This document shows positions 1-9,754 of a DNA stretch of 64,000 nucleotides, in pieces; position 1 is the stretch's first letter; the number at the start of each line of letters is the position of its first letter. A program made the translations under genes and the position numbers. The notes beneath the pieces were generated by a model, which was not told the origin of the DNA, ran no database searches, and saw only the letters and a list, made by a program, of their open reading frames with translations. The stretch covers positions 4,251,501 through 4,315,500 of the forward strand of contig NZ_CP104578.1 of the NCBI RefSeq assembly GCF_036826855.1, written 5' to 3'. Source of the DNA: Streptomyces sp. SJL17-4 (GTDB taxonomy: Bacteria; Actinomycetota; Actinomycetes; Streptomycetales; Streptomycetaceae).

Positions 1-193
1 TCGAGTGGTACTCGACCTTCTTGCCGGTGATGCCCTGCTTGTCGACCAGCACGAGCCGCCGGTCGGTGAAGAAGATGGTGTCGCGGATCAGCAGGTACGC
101 GGCGTGCACCTGCTCCCCCTGCCCGAGCAGCCGCGCGTAGTCCTGCTGCGCCTGCGCCGGATCAATCGCGTGCGCGTTCCCGAAGAGCGCCAT
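1..193 (-). CDS. PH domain-containing protein (3' part missing)
   Basis: The first 64 residues of a reverse-strand gene; the rest lies beyond the window edge. It begins MALFGNAHAIDPAQAQQDYA and continues through a beta-rich stretch (LIRDTIFFTDRRLVLVDKQG) typical of the bacterial PH-domain/YvbH-like family, which are small soluble or peripheral proteins of unknown role. The ATG at 191-193 is the chosen start. No neighbour on the same strand is close enough to suggest an operon; tRNA-Arg lies about 225 bp upstream. The family call rests on recall of this characteristic N-terminus, so the function stays open. Confidence 0.75.
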   Translation of the reverse strand, partial: MALFGNAHAIDPAQAQQDYARLLGQGEQVHAAYLLIRDTIFFTDRRLVLVDKQGITGKKVEYHS

Positions 194-382
194 GCCCCAA
201 CCCCCACATTCGAAGAGAAAAGAACGATCATCCGACCCTAACCCTCCACACCCCACCGCACCGAAGGCCCCGAAGGCGGCTGTCGGACGGGGTCGGCTGC
301 TGGGATCGCGGTACGGAACTTCGGCGATCGGGTACGTGGCATCCCCTGCACCGCTCAGCTCGCTGTACGCCCCGGAAACGCA

Positions 383-410
383 AGAGGCCCGGACTCTCGT
401 CCGGGCCTCT
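383..410 (-). terminator. Rho-independent-type hairpin after tRNA-Arg
   Basis: Perfect 11-bp inverted repeat (383-393 pairs with 400-410) around a 6-nt loop. It lies 8 bp beyond the 3' end of the reverse-strand tRNA-Arg. No strong U-tract follows, as is common in Streptomyces. Confidence 0.8.
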
Positions 411-418
411 CATCTGTG

Positions 419-491
419 TGCACTCGGCAGGATTCGAACCTGCAACCTTCTGATCCGTAGTCAGATGCTCTATCCGTTAAGCTACGAGTGC
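419..491 (-). tRNA. tRNA-Arg(ACG)
   Basis: The reverse complement folds as a full cloverleaf: acceptor stem GCACTCG/CGAGTGC, D-arm, anticodon stem TCTGA/TCAGA around loop CTACGGA (anticodon ACG), and T-arm GCAGG-TTCGAAT-CCTGC. The discriminator base is A. CCA is not encoded and must be added after transcription. The ACG anticodon, deaminated to ICG, reads CGU/CGC/CGA. A strong hairpin follows directly, so this is probably a single-gene transcript. Confidence 0.97.
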
Positions 492-684
492 TTGTTCTTT
501 TGTTTTGCCTTCGCTCCCCGGTCTTTCGACCCGCTCGCGGCGACAGACAGAACATTACATGACTGCCGCCGCCATGTGAAATCCATTGGCCACACCCCTT
601 GTGACCTGCGGAAATGCCGCATGGGCCGCGCGTGCGGCCGGGCGGTGGGGCTGTCTGGACGGGGCGTGGGCGAGCCCGAAACGG

Positions 685-717
685 CCGAAGCCCCGGCCTG
701 TGGGGCCGGGGCTTCGG
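685..717 (-). terminator. Terminator hairpin after tRNA-Ser(GCT)
   Basis: Perfect 14-bp inverted repeat (685-698 with 704-717) with a 5-nt loop, 6 bp beyond the tRNA-Ser discriminator. It separates the two tRNA genes, so they are probably terminated independently. Confidence 0.8.
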
Positions 718-723
718 TAGGGG

Positions 724-814
724 CGGAGGCGGAGGGATTTGAACCCTCGATGGGCTTTAAAACCCAAACCGCATTAGCAGTGCGGCGCCATAGACCGGAC
801 TAGGCGACGCCTCC
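724..814 (-). tRNA. tRNA-Ser(GCT)
   Basis: Class II tRNA on the reverse strand with a long variable arm. The acceptor stem is GGAGGCG/CGCCTCC, the anticodon GCT sits in an ACTGCTAATGC context, and the T-arm is GAGGG-TTCAAAT-CCCTC. Discriminator G, no encoded CCA. It decodes AGC/AGU serine codons. Confidence 0.97.
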
Positions 815-1107
815 ATGCACCCCGCGCATACGCGAGTGGTGCGTGCAGATGATGACACAGGCGAACCGGCTGTCACCAATCGATTCTCACCGTACTAGCC
901 CTCCGGGGTCGAGGGCAAAGCCCAGCGGCCCCGACGTGGCGCCCGTCGAAGCGCCCGGGTCTCCTGCGCCGCCCGCCCGGCGCACCCCGCTTGCGCAACG
1001 CCCCGGCGTCCGGAGCGTTAGAGGGGGCGGGTGCGTCGTGCGCCCCCCGTCCGACGTACACCGCCGCTTTCCGCCGCTCCCCCTCTCCCCCGCTCCTGGA
1101 GATCCGC

Positions 1108-1533
1108 ATGCTGCGCCGCCTCGTCCTCGCGACCCTCGCCACCGCCGCCGCCGGCACCGCGGGGCTCGGCCCGCTCCCGCCGCTGCCCCTGCTCTCACCG
1201 CCCGAGAAGCTGACCGTGACCGTCTCCGAGAGCGGCTATCCCGATGCCGACGGCACCTTCGAGCTGAGGTGCGACGACCAGGCCGGCGGAAACCACCCGG
1301 CGCGCGAGAAGGCCTGTGAGCGCCTGGAGCAGCTCGCGAAGGAGGGCGGGAACCCGTTCAAGCCCGTGCCCGCGGACCAGTTCTGCACACAGGTGTACGG
1401 CGGCCCCGCCGTCGCCCACATCACCGGCACCTGGCAGGGCCGCACCGTCGACGCCCGTTTCTCCCGCGCCAACGGCTGCGAGATCAACCGCTGGGAGAAT
1501 CTGGAGCCGGTCCTTCCTCTTGTCCGGGGATGA
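1108..1533 (+). CDS. Subtilisin-inhibitor (SSI) family secreted protease inhibitor
   Basis: A 141-residue secreted protein: a signal peptide (MLRRLVLATLATAAAGTAGL) followed by an SSI-type domain. SSI proteins are abundant Streptomyces serine-protease inhibitors that control extracellular proteolysis during development. The four cysteines expected for two disulfides are visible (C55, C70, C93, C124). The reactive-loop region reads QFCTQVYGG, aligning with the CPMVY loop of classical SSI, so the P1 residue would be Gln95 instead of Met, Lys or Arg. The ATG at 1108 follows CTGGAG and gives a proper signal peptide; the frame stays open upstream but looks non-coding. Family confident; specificity inferred. 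Confidence 0.9.
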   Translation: MLRRLVLATLATAAAGTAGLGPLPPLPLLSPPEKLTVTVSESGYPDADGTFELRCDDQAGGNHPAREKACERLEQLAKEGGNPFKPVPADQFCTQVYGGPAVAHITGTWQGRTVDARFSRANGCEINRWENLEPVLPLVRG

Positions 1534-1680
1534 GACGGGATGGGACGGGATGAGACCGGGGTCACCCCCCGGCGGCTCCCTTAGACTCCCTTCCGTGACA
1601 GGGTGCGGCCCGAGGGGCAAGATGGGGCCGGCCGGCCGATAGGGCATGCACGTTGCCGTGCGTCAGGGAGGAACGTCGTC

Positions 1681-4600
1681 GTGAGCAGCAGGCCATCCCG
1701 GGGCGCTGCTCGCCTCGCAGCCATACTCGACGCCCTCCCCGACGGCCTCGTGCTCGTCAACTGCAACGGCACGGTCGTCAACGCCAACACCATCGCCCTC
1801 GGCATGTTCGAGACCCCGGGCACCGCACTCGTCGGACGCGGCCTGCTCGATCTCCTGCCCGGCTTCGACTCCCGGCTCATCCCCGGCTCCATGCGCCGCC
1901 CCGAGGGCACCGACGAGCGCGGCCGCACCAAGCCCACCCGGATGATCGCCCGCCGCACCGACGGCAGCGAGTTCGCCGTCGAGGTGACCAGCGCCAGCCT
2001 GGAGGACGGCCGCGAGGCCTACGACTCGTACGGCGGCTACACCGGCGACGAGCTGCTCATGCTGGTCGTCCGCGACCTCACCGGCACCCTCGACACCGAG
2101 GCCGAACTCGCCCGCTCGCAGCGGCAGACCGAGATGATCCTGCGCGCCGCGGCGGAGGGCGTCGTCGGCACGGACACCGACGGCCGCGTCGTTCTCGTCA
2201 ACCCGGCCGCCGCCCAGATCCTCGGCTACCGCGCCGGCGAACTCGGCGGCCAGGAGCTGCACCCGCTGATCCTCGCCAAGCGCTCCGACGGCGAGCCCTT
2301 CCCGTACGAGGAATCACCGCTCGCCGACACCCTCAAGTCCGGCCGGAAGCACCGCGTCCGCGGGCAGGTCCTCTGGGCGAAGAAGGGCGACCGGGTACCG
2401 GTCGACATGACGACCGCCCCCGTCCGCGACGGCGACCAGCTCGTCGGCGCCGTCATGACCTTCACCGACCGCAGGCCGTACGAGCAGCTCGTCGAGGAAC
2501 ACACCGCCGAAGTCGCGGCGCTCACCGAGCAGCACGCCGCCGAACTCGCCGAACTCACCGAACGGAACGCCGCCGAACTCGCCGACCGCACCGAGCGGTA
2601 CGCCGCCGACCGGGAGGCGCAGCAGGAGCGGTACGCCTCCCTCGCCGCCCGGCACGAGCAGCTCACGGCCGTCCTCGCCGAGTCCCTGCGCGGCCCCCTC
2701 CAGGAGCTGCGCACCCAGCTGGGCGCCCTCGCCGCGGACGACGCCGGGCAGCTCTGGCCCGAGGCCAACCAGGTCCTGCACCACCTCGCCGCCGGGTACG
2801 CCCGCATGACGGCGCTCGTCGACAACGTCCTGGGCTACCAACGCCTGGACGCGGGCGCGGAGGCGCTGGACAAGCGCGTCGCGCTCCTCGACGGGGTCGT
2901 GACGGCCGGCATCGACGGGGCGGTCGACCTGATCGGGCCCGGCCGTGCCCAGTTCGCCGTGCACGCGCCGCCCATCGAGGCCGAGGTCGACGCGGCCCGG
3001 CTCGCGACCGCGCTCGCGCACCTCGTCGCGGACGTCGCCGGTGTCGACGCGACCGGCAAGAACCGCGCCGCAGCCCAGGGCGCCGGTCCGGCCGACTCCA
3101 CGATCGTCGTCGCGGCCGCACAGCGCGGTGACGTCGTACGGATCGAGGTCCGCGGCCCGTACGCGGGCGGCGACCCGGTCCACGGGCCGGTCGTACGCGG
3201 CATCGTGGCGGCGCACGGCGGCGTCGTGCAGACCCACGAGGTCCCGGGGACGAGCGGCGGCGCGTACGTCCTCGAAGTCCCGGTCGGTACGGGGCGGGGC
3301 ACGGTCCCCGCGACGGTGCCGAGCCATGAGGGGACGGCGAGCGGATCGGGCAGCGCGCCCGGACTCGGACCGGTCGGTGGGTCGGGGGGCGCGCCTGGAC
3401 TGGGACCGGTCGGCGGGTCGGCCGGTGGGCCGGTCGGTGGTGGTCGGGAGGCGCTCGCGCTGCCCGCGCAGGCTTCCCCGCCCGTCTCGGCTCCCTCCGG
3501 TTCCTCCGCTCCCTCCGGCGGTTCCTCCGCCATCTCCGGCGGTCCTTCCGGTTCCTCCGGTCTTTCCGGTCCTCTCGCTCTCTCCGCCGACTCCTCGGAG
3601 ACCTCCGGCGGGGGGCGGCGGCGGGCCCGGCGCGGCTCCACGGACGCCTTCCTGGAGAGCTCGGTCGCCCCTGAGGGCGGTGCCGAGCCCAGTGGCCGCC
3701 GCCGTGCCCGTACGGGAGCGGCCGCCGCCGGAGCCGCCGAACTGATCCCGGCCCAGCAGAACTCGGGCGTGGAACAGGCCGTTCCCGCCGCCGGTTCGGC
3801 CCCGGGCGCACCCGTCGCTTCCCTCCCTTCCGTCGTCGAGCCGACCGGGCGTCGTCGCGGCCGGCCCGCCGAGGGGTCCGTCGTGACCGCCGCCGAGGGC
3901 GCGCAGGGACGGGCAGCGCTCGGCGCCGCCGTGCCGCCGCAGGGTGTCGCCGTCGAGCCCACGGGGACTCCGTCGGCTCCCGCGCTCGCTCGCGCCCTGC
4001 CGGCCGTGGCCTCCGCCGAGGCCGCGCCCGAGGCGCAGCCGAGCGGGCGCCGCCGGCGTGCGCTCGCCGCCGCGCAGGAGCGGGCGGCGGCGGCCGAGGC
4101 CGGGCCCCGGACGCCGTTCGCGCTCCCGCCCGCCGATGTCGACCGTCCTTCCGAGCCGGGTCCGGCGCCGTTCGCGGGACCGGGTGCCACGGCTCCCGTC
4201 GCGGGGCCGCTGCCGATCTCCGACGAGGCGCGGCACGAGGCCGTACGGGGTGTCCCCGGCGCCGATCACACGCCTCCGCAGCCCCATCCGCACGCACCGC
4301 CGCTCGGTGAGCCGACCGGGCGTCGCCGGGCCGTCACGCCCCCGCCGCCCGAGCCGCAGCCGCTGCCTTCACTGCCGCCGCTGCCTTCGTTGTCGCAGGC
4401 CGAAACCCCGGGTCAGTCCTCGGCTCAGGCCCCGGCTCAGTCCGCGGGTCAGGCCGCGGGTCAGGCCGGTCCCGCCGCGCGGCCCGAGCCCCGGAACAGC
4501 ACCAGTTCCGTGTCCGGGACCGGCACCGGTTCCGTACCGCTGCCGCCCGAGCTGCCCATGCCGAAGGACTCGACCCAAGGGCGGGCGTTCAGCGTGCGCA

Positions 4601-5754
4601 CCCTCGGGCAGGGCGTCCCCTTCGTCCCACCGGCCCCCATGGCCCCGCCCGCCCCGACCACTCCGGCAGCCCCGGCGGCCCCGGCAGCCCCGGCGATCTC
4701 TCCCGTACCTGCGGCCCCGGCGGCCCCCAGCGCGCCCTCCAACGGCTCCGGTGGCTCCAACGGCTCCGGGCGGCGGCGCAGGCTCGCCACCCCGCCGGAG
4801 GCCGACCCGCCCCTCCCGGCCGCGCTCCCCGCCCCGGCCCCCAGCGAGGCCAGGCCGCACCCGCAGGCGGACGCCCCGGCGCAGGCGCCGTCCCGCGCGC
4901 CCGAAGGCCGCGCGTACGCCATAGGAGCGCCCGCCGAGGGCTCCGACGAGGGTCCCGAGCCGCTCGACGGCCCCGGTGGTGCCGTCGAGGTCGCCAACCG
5001 GCCGGCGCCGCGCCCCGTCGACGACGAACTCCCCCCGGAGCCCCTCGACAACCCGCGCCGGCTGCTCGTCTGGCCCGCTCCCGACGTCTCCACCCAGCAG
5101 GCGTTGAGCGACCGGGGCTACCGGCCGGTGATCGTGCACTCCCGCGAAGAGGTCGACGCCCAGATCGCCGCCTTCCCGGCCGCGCTCTTCGTCGACCCGC
5201 TGACCGGGCCCATCACCCGTACCGCGCTGCAGTCGCTGCGCCAGGCCGCCGTCGCCGCCGAGGTGCCCGTACTCCTCGCGGCCGGGCTCGGGCAGGCGAC
5301 CCGGGAAGCCGCGTACGGCGCCGATCCGGCCGTACTCCTCAAGGCGCTCGCGCCGCGCGACAGCGAGCAGCACCCGTCCCGCGTCCTGCTCATCGAGGAG
5401 AACGAGGACATCGCGGAGGCGCTCGCGGCCACCCTGGAGCGGCGCGGGATGCAGGTCGCACGGGCGGCCACGGACACCGAGGCGGTCACCCTCGCCACCC
5501 AGACGCGGCCGAACCTGGTGGTGATGGACCTGATGCAGGTGCGCCGCCGCCGGGCCGGAATCATCGACTGGCTGCGGGCGAACGGGCAGCTCAACCGCAC
5601 CCCGCTCGTCGTCTACACCTCGGCCGACCTCGTCGAGGAGGAGCTGCCGAAGCTGTCCTCCGGCGAGACGGTCCTCTTCCTCGCCGAACGCTCGAACAGC
5701 ACCGAGGTCCAGGCCCGGATCGTCGACCTGCTCGCGAAGATCGGCACCAACTAG
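1681..5754 (+). CDS. Large PAS / degenerate histidine-kinase / receiver-like protein
   Basis: A 1357-residue protein starting at GTG 1681 behind AGGGAGG. Order: PAS (about 10-150, ALPDGLVLVNCNGTVVNAN), second PAS (about 150-275), a coiled coil of near-repeats (LTEQHAAELAELTERNAAEL, about 280-330), a kinase-like core, a Pro/Ala/Ser-rich linker (about 545-1115), and two receiver-like domains. The phosphoacceptor box reads AESLRGPL, with Glu334 where His is expected. The ATPase part has no N-box Asn and no DxGxG, though AHGGVVQTHEVPGTSGG survives. The last receiver keeps Asp1283 (VVMDLM) but has Glu1336 where the conserved Lys should be. The linker carries six GRRR motifs. Probably a signalling scaffold, not an active kinase (inference). 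Confidence 0.85.
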   Translation: MSSRPSRGAARLAAILDALPDGLVLVNCNGTVVNANTIALGMFETPGTALVGRGLLDLLPGFDSRLIPGSMRRPEGTDERGRTKPTRMIARRTDGSEFAVEVTSASLEDGREAYDSYGGYTGDELLMLVVRDLTGTLDTEAELARSQRQTEMILRAAAEGVVGTDTDGRVVLVNPAAAQILGYRAGELGGQELHPLILAKRSDGEPFPYEESPLADTLKSGRKHRVRGQVLWAKKGDRVPVDMTTAPVRDGDQLVGAVMTFTDRRPYEQLVEEHTAEVAALTEQHAAELAELTERNAAELADRTERYAADREAQQERYASLAARHEQLTAVLAESLRGPLQELRTQLGALAADDAGQLWPEANQVLHHLAAGYARMTALVDNVLGYQRLDAGAEALDKRVALLDGVVTAGIDGAVDLIGPGRAQFAVHAPPIEAEVDAARLATALAHLVADVAGVDATGKNRAAAQGAGPADSTIVVAAAQRGDVVRIEVRGPYAGGDPVHGPVVRGIVAAHGGVVQTHEVPGTSGGAYVLEVPVGTGRGTVPATVPSHEGTASGSGSAPGLGPVGGSGGAPGLGPVGGSAGGPVGGGREALALPAQASPPVSAPSGSSAPSGGSSAISGGPSGSSGLSGPLALSADSSETSGGGRRRARRGSTDAFLESSVAPEGGAEPSGRRRARTGAAAAGAAELIPAQQNSGVEQAVPAAGSAPGAPVASLPSVVEPTGRRRGRPAEGSVVTAAEGAQGRAALGAAVPPQGVAVEPTGTPSAPALARALPAVASAEAAPEAQPSGRRRRALAAAQERAAAAEAGPRTPFALPPADVDRPSEPGPAPFAGPGATAPVAGPLPISDEARHEAVRGVPGADHTPPQPHPHAPPLGEPTGRRRAVTPPPPEPQPLPSLPPLPSLSQAETPGQSSAQAPAQSAGQAAGQAGPAARPEPRNSTSSVSGTGTGSVPLPPELPMPKDSTQGRAFSVRTLGQGVPFVPPAPMAPPAPTTPAAPAAPAAPAISPVPAAPAAPSAPSNGSGGSNGSGRRRRLATPPEADPPLPAALPAPAPSEARPHPQADAPAQAPSRAPEGRAYAIGAPAEGSDEGPEPLDGPGGAVEVANRPAPRPVDDELPPEPLDNPRRLLVWPAPDVSTQQALSDRGYRPVIVHSREEVDAQIAAFPAALFVDPLTGPITRTALQSLRQAAVAAEVPVLLAAGLGQATREAAYGADPAVLLKALAPRDSEQHPSRVLLIEENEDIAEALAATLERRGMQVARAATDTEAVTLATQTRPNLVVMDLMQVRRRRAGIIDWLRANGQLNRTPLVVYTSADLVEEELPKLSSGETVLFLAERSNSTEVQARIVDLLAKIGTN

Positions 5755-5761
5755 CCGGGCA

Positions 5762-5831
5762 CGAGTACAGCGATGCGAGTGCGGGGAGGGCTTCGCCGCC
5801 GAAGCCCTCCCCGCACTCGCATCTGTACTCG
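5762..5831. terminator. Long bidirectional terminator between convergent genes
   Basis: A 24-bp perfect stem (5772-5795 with 5800-5823, 4-nt loop), extended by eight more pairs (5762-5769 with 5824-5831) after a 2-nt bulge. It lies between the converging 3' ends of the PAS protein and the acyl-CoA ligase and probably ends both transcripts. Confidence 0.8.
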
Positions 5832-5849
5832 TACTCGTACTCGTACTCG
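5826..5849. repeat. Hexanucleotide repeat, 4 copies
   Basis: Four exact copies of tactcg overlapping the outer arm of the terminator hairpin and running toward the 3' end of the acyl-CoA ligase gene. Probably a slippage product. Confidence 0.9.
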
Positions 5850-5859
5850 TAATCCGTGA

Positions 5860-7512
<1,653 letters not shown>

Positions 7513-7567
7513 GGGGCGTCCTCCCGGTGGGCGCTACGTGGCAGAAAGGGTGTGGAGATTCTGCGCA

Positions 7568-7583
7568 CGTACCGCTCGGTATG
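7568..7583 (-). promoter_or_regulatory. Candidate operator upstream of acyl-CoA ligase
   Basis: Imperfect palindrome cgtaccgctcggtatg, with tacc/ggta arms around gctc, 56 bp upstream of the ligase GTG. Its size and layout resemble TetR-family operators of fatty-acid genes. No regulator gene is adjacent, so the binding protein is unknown. Confidence 0.35.
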
Positions 7584-7663
7584 TCACTACCCGAGAGTAC
7601 GGAAATTGCCAGTGATCGCTGGCACGGGTCACTCTTTGTGCAGATTCCTCATGCTTGGGACCG

Positions 7664-8209
7664 CTACCGGACGGGGGTCAGCTCCGGGTCCTCGCGGAGC
7701 TTGCCGAGCGCCCTCGACACCGCGCTCTTCACGGTGCCGACGGACACCCCCAGGACCTCGGCGGTCTGGGCCTCGCTGAGGTCCTCGTAGTACCTGAGAA
7801 CCACCATCTGGCGCTGACGCTCGGGCAGCTTCAGCACCGCGCGCCACATCGCGTCGTGCAGCACCTGCCGCTCGGCCGGGTCCGGTTCCGGGACGCCGGA
7901 GGGCTCGGGCAGCTCGTCGCAGGCGAACTCGTCGACCTTGCGCTTGCGCCACTGCGACGTGCGGGTGTTCAGCAGCGCGCGGCGGACGTAGCCGTCCAGG
8001 GCGCGGTGGTCCTCGATGCGCTCCCAGGCGACGAAGGTCTTGGCCAGCGCGGTCTGGAGCAGGTCCTCGGCGTCGCAGGGGTTGGCGGTCAGGGAGCGCG
8101 CGGTGCGCAGGAGCACGGGCCCACGCGCCCGTACGTACGAGGAGAAGGTCGAGTACGACGCGTACTGCGAGGCACCGGCGCAGACGGGGCCAGAGGGTGG
8201 CGGAGTCAT
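7664..8209 (-). CDS. SigE-family ECF RNA polymerase sigma factor
   Basis: A 181-residue ECF sigma factor. Region 2 (LLRTARSLTANPCDAEDLLQ and the following TFVAWERIEDHRALDGYVRR) and region 4 (LPERQRQMVVLRYYEDLSEA, then the helix-turn-helix VLGVSVGTVKSAVSRALGKL) are both intact. The length and the AEDLLQTALAK signature fit the actinobacterial SigE-like family, which typically directs stress or envelope promoters. The ATG lies at 8207-8209 and TAGCGT sits about 7 bp upstream of it, so the transcript may be leaderless or nearly so. No anti-sigma gene is adjacent. The 3' neighbour (ligase) is on the same strand after a 150-bp gap with its own start signals. Confidence 0.9.
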   Translation of the reverse strand: MTPPPSGPVCAGASQYASYSTFSSYVRARGPVLLRTARSLTANPCDAEDLLQTALAKTFVAWERIEDHRALDGYVRRALLNTRTSQWRKRKVDEFACDELPEPSGVPEPDPAERQVLHDAMWRAVLKLPERQRQMVVLRYYEDLSEAQTAEVLGVSVGTVKSAVSRALGKLREDPELTPVR

Positions 8210-8371
8210 GACTCCACGCTAGGAGGGGAGGGGTGCCCGGCGGATCGGCCCCAGGTCCCGACCCGCAGTCCGCCTCAGGTTGTAGGGGTGGGGACGGCCC
8301 GACCTCCTCTGGGTGGAGACCCCTCGGTGCGACCTCAGGGTCGCCGGACGCGGGGCGCCGCCTCGTCGGAC

Positions 8372-8493
8372 GCGGGGCGCGGCTTCCCGGGACGCCGGGC
8401 GCCGCTTCCCGGACGCGGGGCGCCGCCTCCCCTGATGCGGGGCGCGGCTTCCCGGGACGCCGGGCGCCGCTTCCCGGACGCGGGGCGCCGCTT
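8372..8493. repeat. 65-bp GC-rich direct repeat, about two copies
   Basis: A roughly 57-bp sequence beginning gcggggcgcggcttcccggg at 8372 recurs at 8437, a period of 65 bp; shorter pieces of the same unit (ggacgcggggcgccgcc) flank it. It fills the 296-bp space between the sigma-factor start and the 3' end of the DUF1906 gene, which otherwise holds only the sigma promoter region. Confidence 0.85.
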
Positions 8494-8505
8494 CCACGGG
8501 TCCGG

Positions 8506-9702
8506 TCAGGAAACCCCGGCCACGGCACCGGACCCGTCGGGAACCCCGGCCCCGCGCGCGGCCGTGGCGGTGACACGGGCGACGGGCGCGTCCATCGCGT
8601 TCCGGTCGATGACGAGGCGGCGGCCGCCGTACGCCTCGGCGACATTGCCCGCGTACTGGTGGATCCGCGCGTGCGGCATCCAGGCCTCCGGGTGCAGCGC
8701 CGACTCGGTGTACAGCGAGGGCCGCCCCCGCCAGCGCGCGAACCACATCACGGCCGGCAGGTCCTTCGTCCCGGCCCGCCGCTCCGCCTCGATGTCCCGC
8801 ACCCCCGTCTCCGCGCTGCTGTAGTACCCGGGTACGTAGCCGAGGCGACGCACCTCCCTGTTCCAGGCGCGGACGAAGGAGAGGGTGGTCGCGGTGCAGC
8901 GCGCGTCACCCTGCCGGTACGCCTCGATGTCGAGGTAGAGCGGGCTGCTCGCGTCGAGACCCAGGGCCCGCGCGGCACGCACCGCCTCGCCCCCCTCGCG
9001 GGTCCCCTGGCTCCAGGGGCTGCTGCCGATGGCGAACGGCCGCTTGGCGGCGGCGACCACACACGGCGCCTGCGACCCGACGAACAGCGGCAGCAGCCGC
9101 CAGCCCATGGCGTGGGCGGAGGCGACCCAGGCGGGGCTCAGCTCCCGCTGGTCGGGGCAGCCGCGCCCCCGTCCGCCGAAGTAGATCCCCACGGCCCCGT
9201 ACGGCGAACTGCGCCAGGCCTTCATCACCGCGAGGGACGGCGCCTCACAGGTGTCGAAGGCCTGCCCGACGTAGTGCACGGGGGCGGGGGCCGGCACGGG
9301 ACCGGCGGCCGGGGCAGGGGCAGCAGCGGGGGCAGGGGCAGCAGCCGGGGCGGCGGCCGGAGCCGGGGCACTGAACAGGGCCGCCCCCGCCAGCGCCGCC
9401 ACGACAGCCCCGACCACGACCCGCACCCGGGCCCGCGATCCGCCACGGGCCCCGCCACGGGTCCGCGTGGGGGTCCGGTCCCCGGGAGGCGACGCGGACT
9501 GCCGAGAGACCGCCGGCACGGTCGATGACGAGGTCGGTGAGGCTGCGGGCGCGGCTGAGGCTACGGGGGCGGGCGCGGGGGCGGGTGCGGGTGCGACTGA
9601 GGCTGCGGCTGCGGCTGCGGCTGCGGCTGCGGCTGCGGCTGCGGCTACGGGCGCGGGTGTGGGCTCCGGTCGTCGTGCGTGCGCGTGTGCGTGTGTGCTC
9701 AT
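8506..9702 (-). CDS. DUF1906 / glycoside-hydrolase-like secreted or membrane-anchored protein
   Basis: A 398-residue protein. The C-terminal 250 residues form a DUF1906 (Rv2525c-like, glycosidase TIM-barrel-like) domain: HYVGQAFDTCEAPSLAVMKA, then IGIYFGG-like VGIYFGG, LYLDIEAY, GYYSSAETG, PAVMWFARW and MPHARIHQYAGN. It is probably exported: a hydrophobic segment (VVVGAVVAALAGAALFSA) lies near residue 95, preceded by Arg-rich sequence. The region before this is an Ala/Pro low-complexity tail including a poly-Ala run encoded by seven ggctgc units. ATG 9702 is the most plausible start, but an internal GTG nearer the signal segment is possible. Family members are tied to cell-wall glycan biology; the substrate is unknown. 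Confidence 0.85.
   Translation of the reverse strand: MSTHAHAHARRPEPTPAPVAAAAAAAAAAAAAAASVAPAPAPAPAPVASAAPAASPTSSSTVPAVSRQSASPPGDRTPTRTRGGARGGSRARVRVVVGAVVAALAGAALFSAPAPAAAPAAAPAPAAAPAPAAGPVPAPAPVHYVGQAFDTCEAPSLAVMKAWRSSPYGAVGIYFGGRGRGCPDQRELSPAWVASAHAMGWRLLPLFVGSQAPCVVAAAKRPFAIGSSPWSQGTREGGEAVRAARALGLDASSPLYLDIEAYRQGDARCTATTLSFVRAWNREVRRLGYVPGYYSSAETGVRDIEAERRAGTKDLPAVMWFARWRGRPSLYTESALHPEAWMPHARIHQYAGNVAEAYGGRRLVIDRNAMDAPVARVTATAARGAGVPDGSGAVAGVS
9601..9642. repeat. Microsatellite (ggctgc) x7 inside the DUF1906 gene
   Basis: Seven exact hexamers on the plus strand encoding part of a poly-alanine run on the reverse strand. The unit keeps the reading frame, so copy-number change would alter only tail length. 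Confidence 0.95.
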
Positions 9703-9754
9703 GGCGCGAGTGAAGAACCGCCCGCCCCGCCCGGCCACCGCAGGGGCCGTCGCC

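Noticed and set aside
192..803. 203-codon plus frame across the two tRNA genes
   Set aside because: It overlaps both tRNAs and their terminators on the opposite strand; composition is not protein-like.
419..814. Prophage or integrative element attachment at the tRNA genes
   Set aside because: No integrase gene, no duplicated tRNA 3' end and no composition change nearby.
2314..4293. 659-codon reverse frame inside the PAS protein gene
   Set aside because: Low-complexity Arg/Gly sequence opposite the Pro/Ala-rich linker; a shadow of the sense gene.
8219..8746. Reverse frame rich in PASREAAPRV-type repeats upstream of the sigma gene
   Set aside because: The repeats come from the 65-bp DNA array; no start signal and it overlaps the DUF1906 gene.
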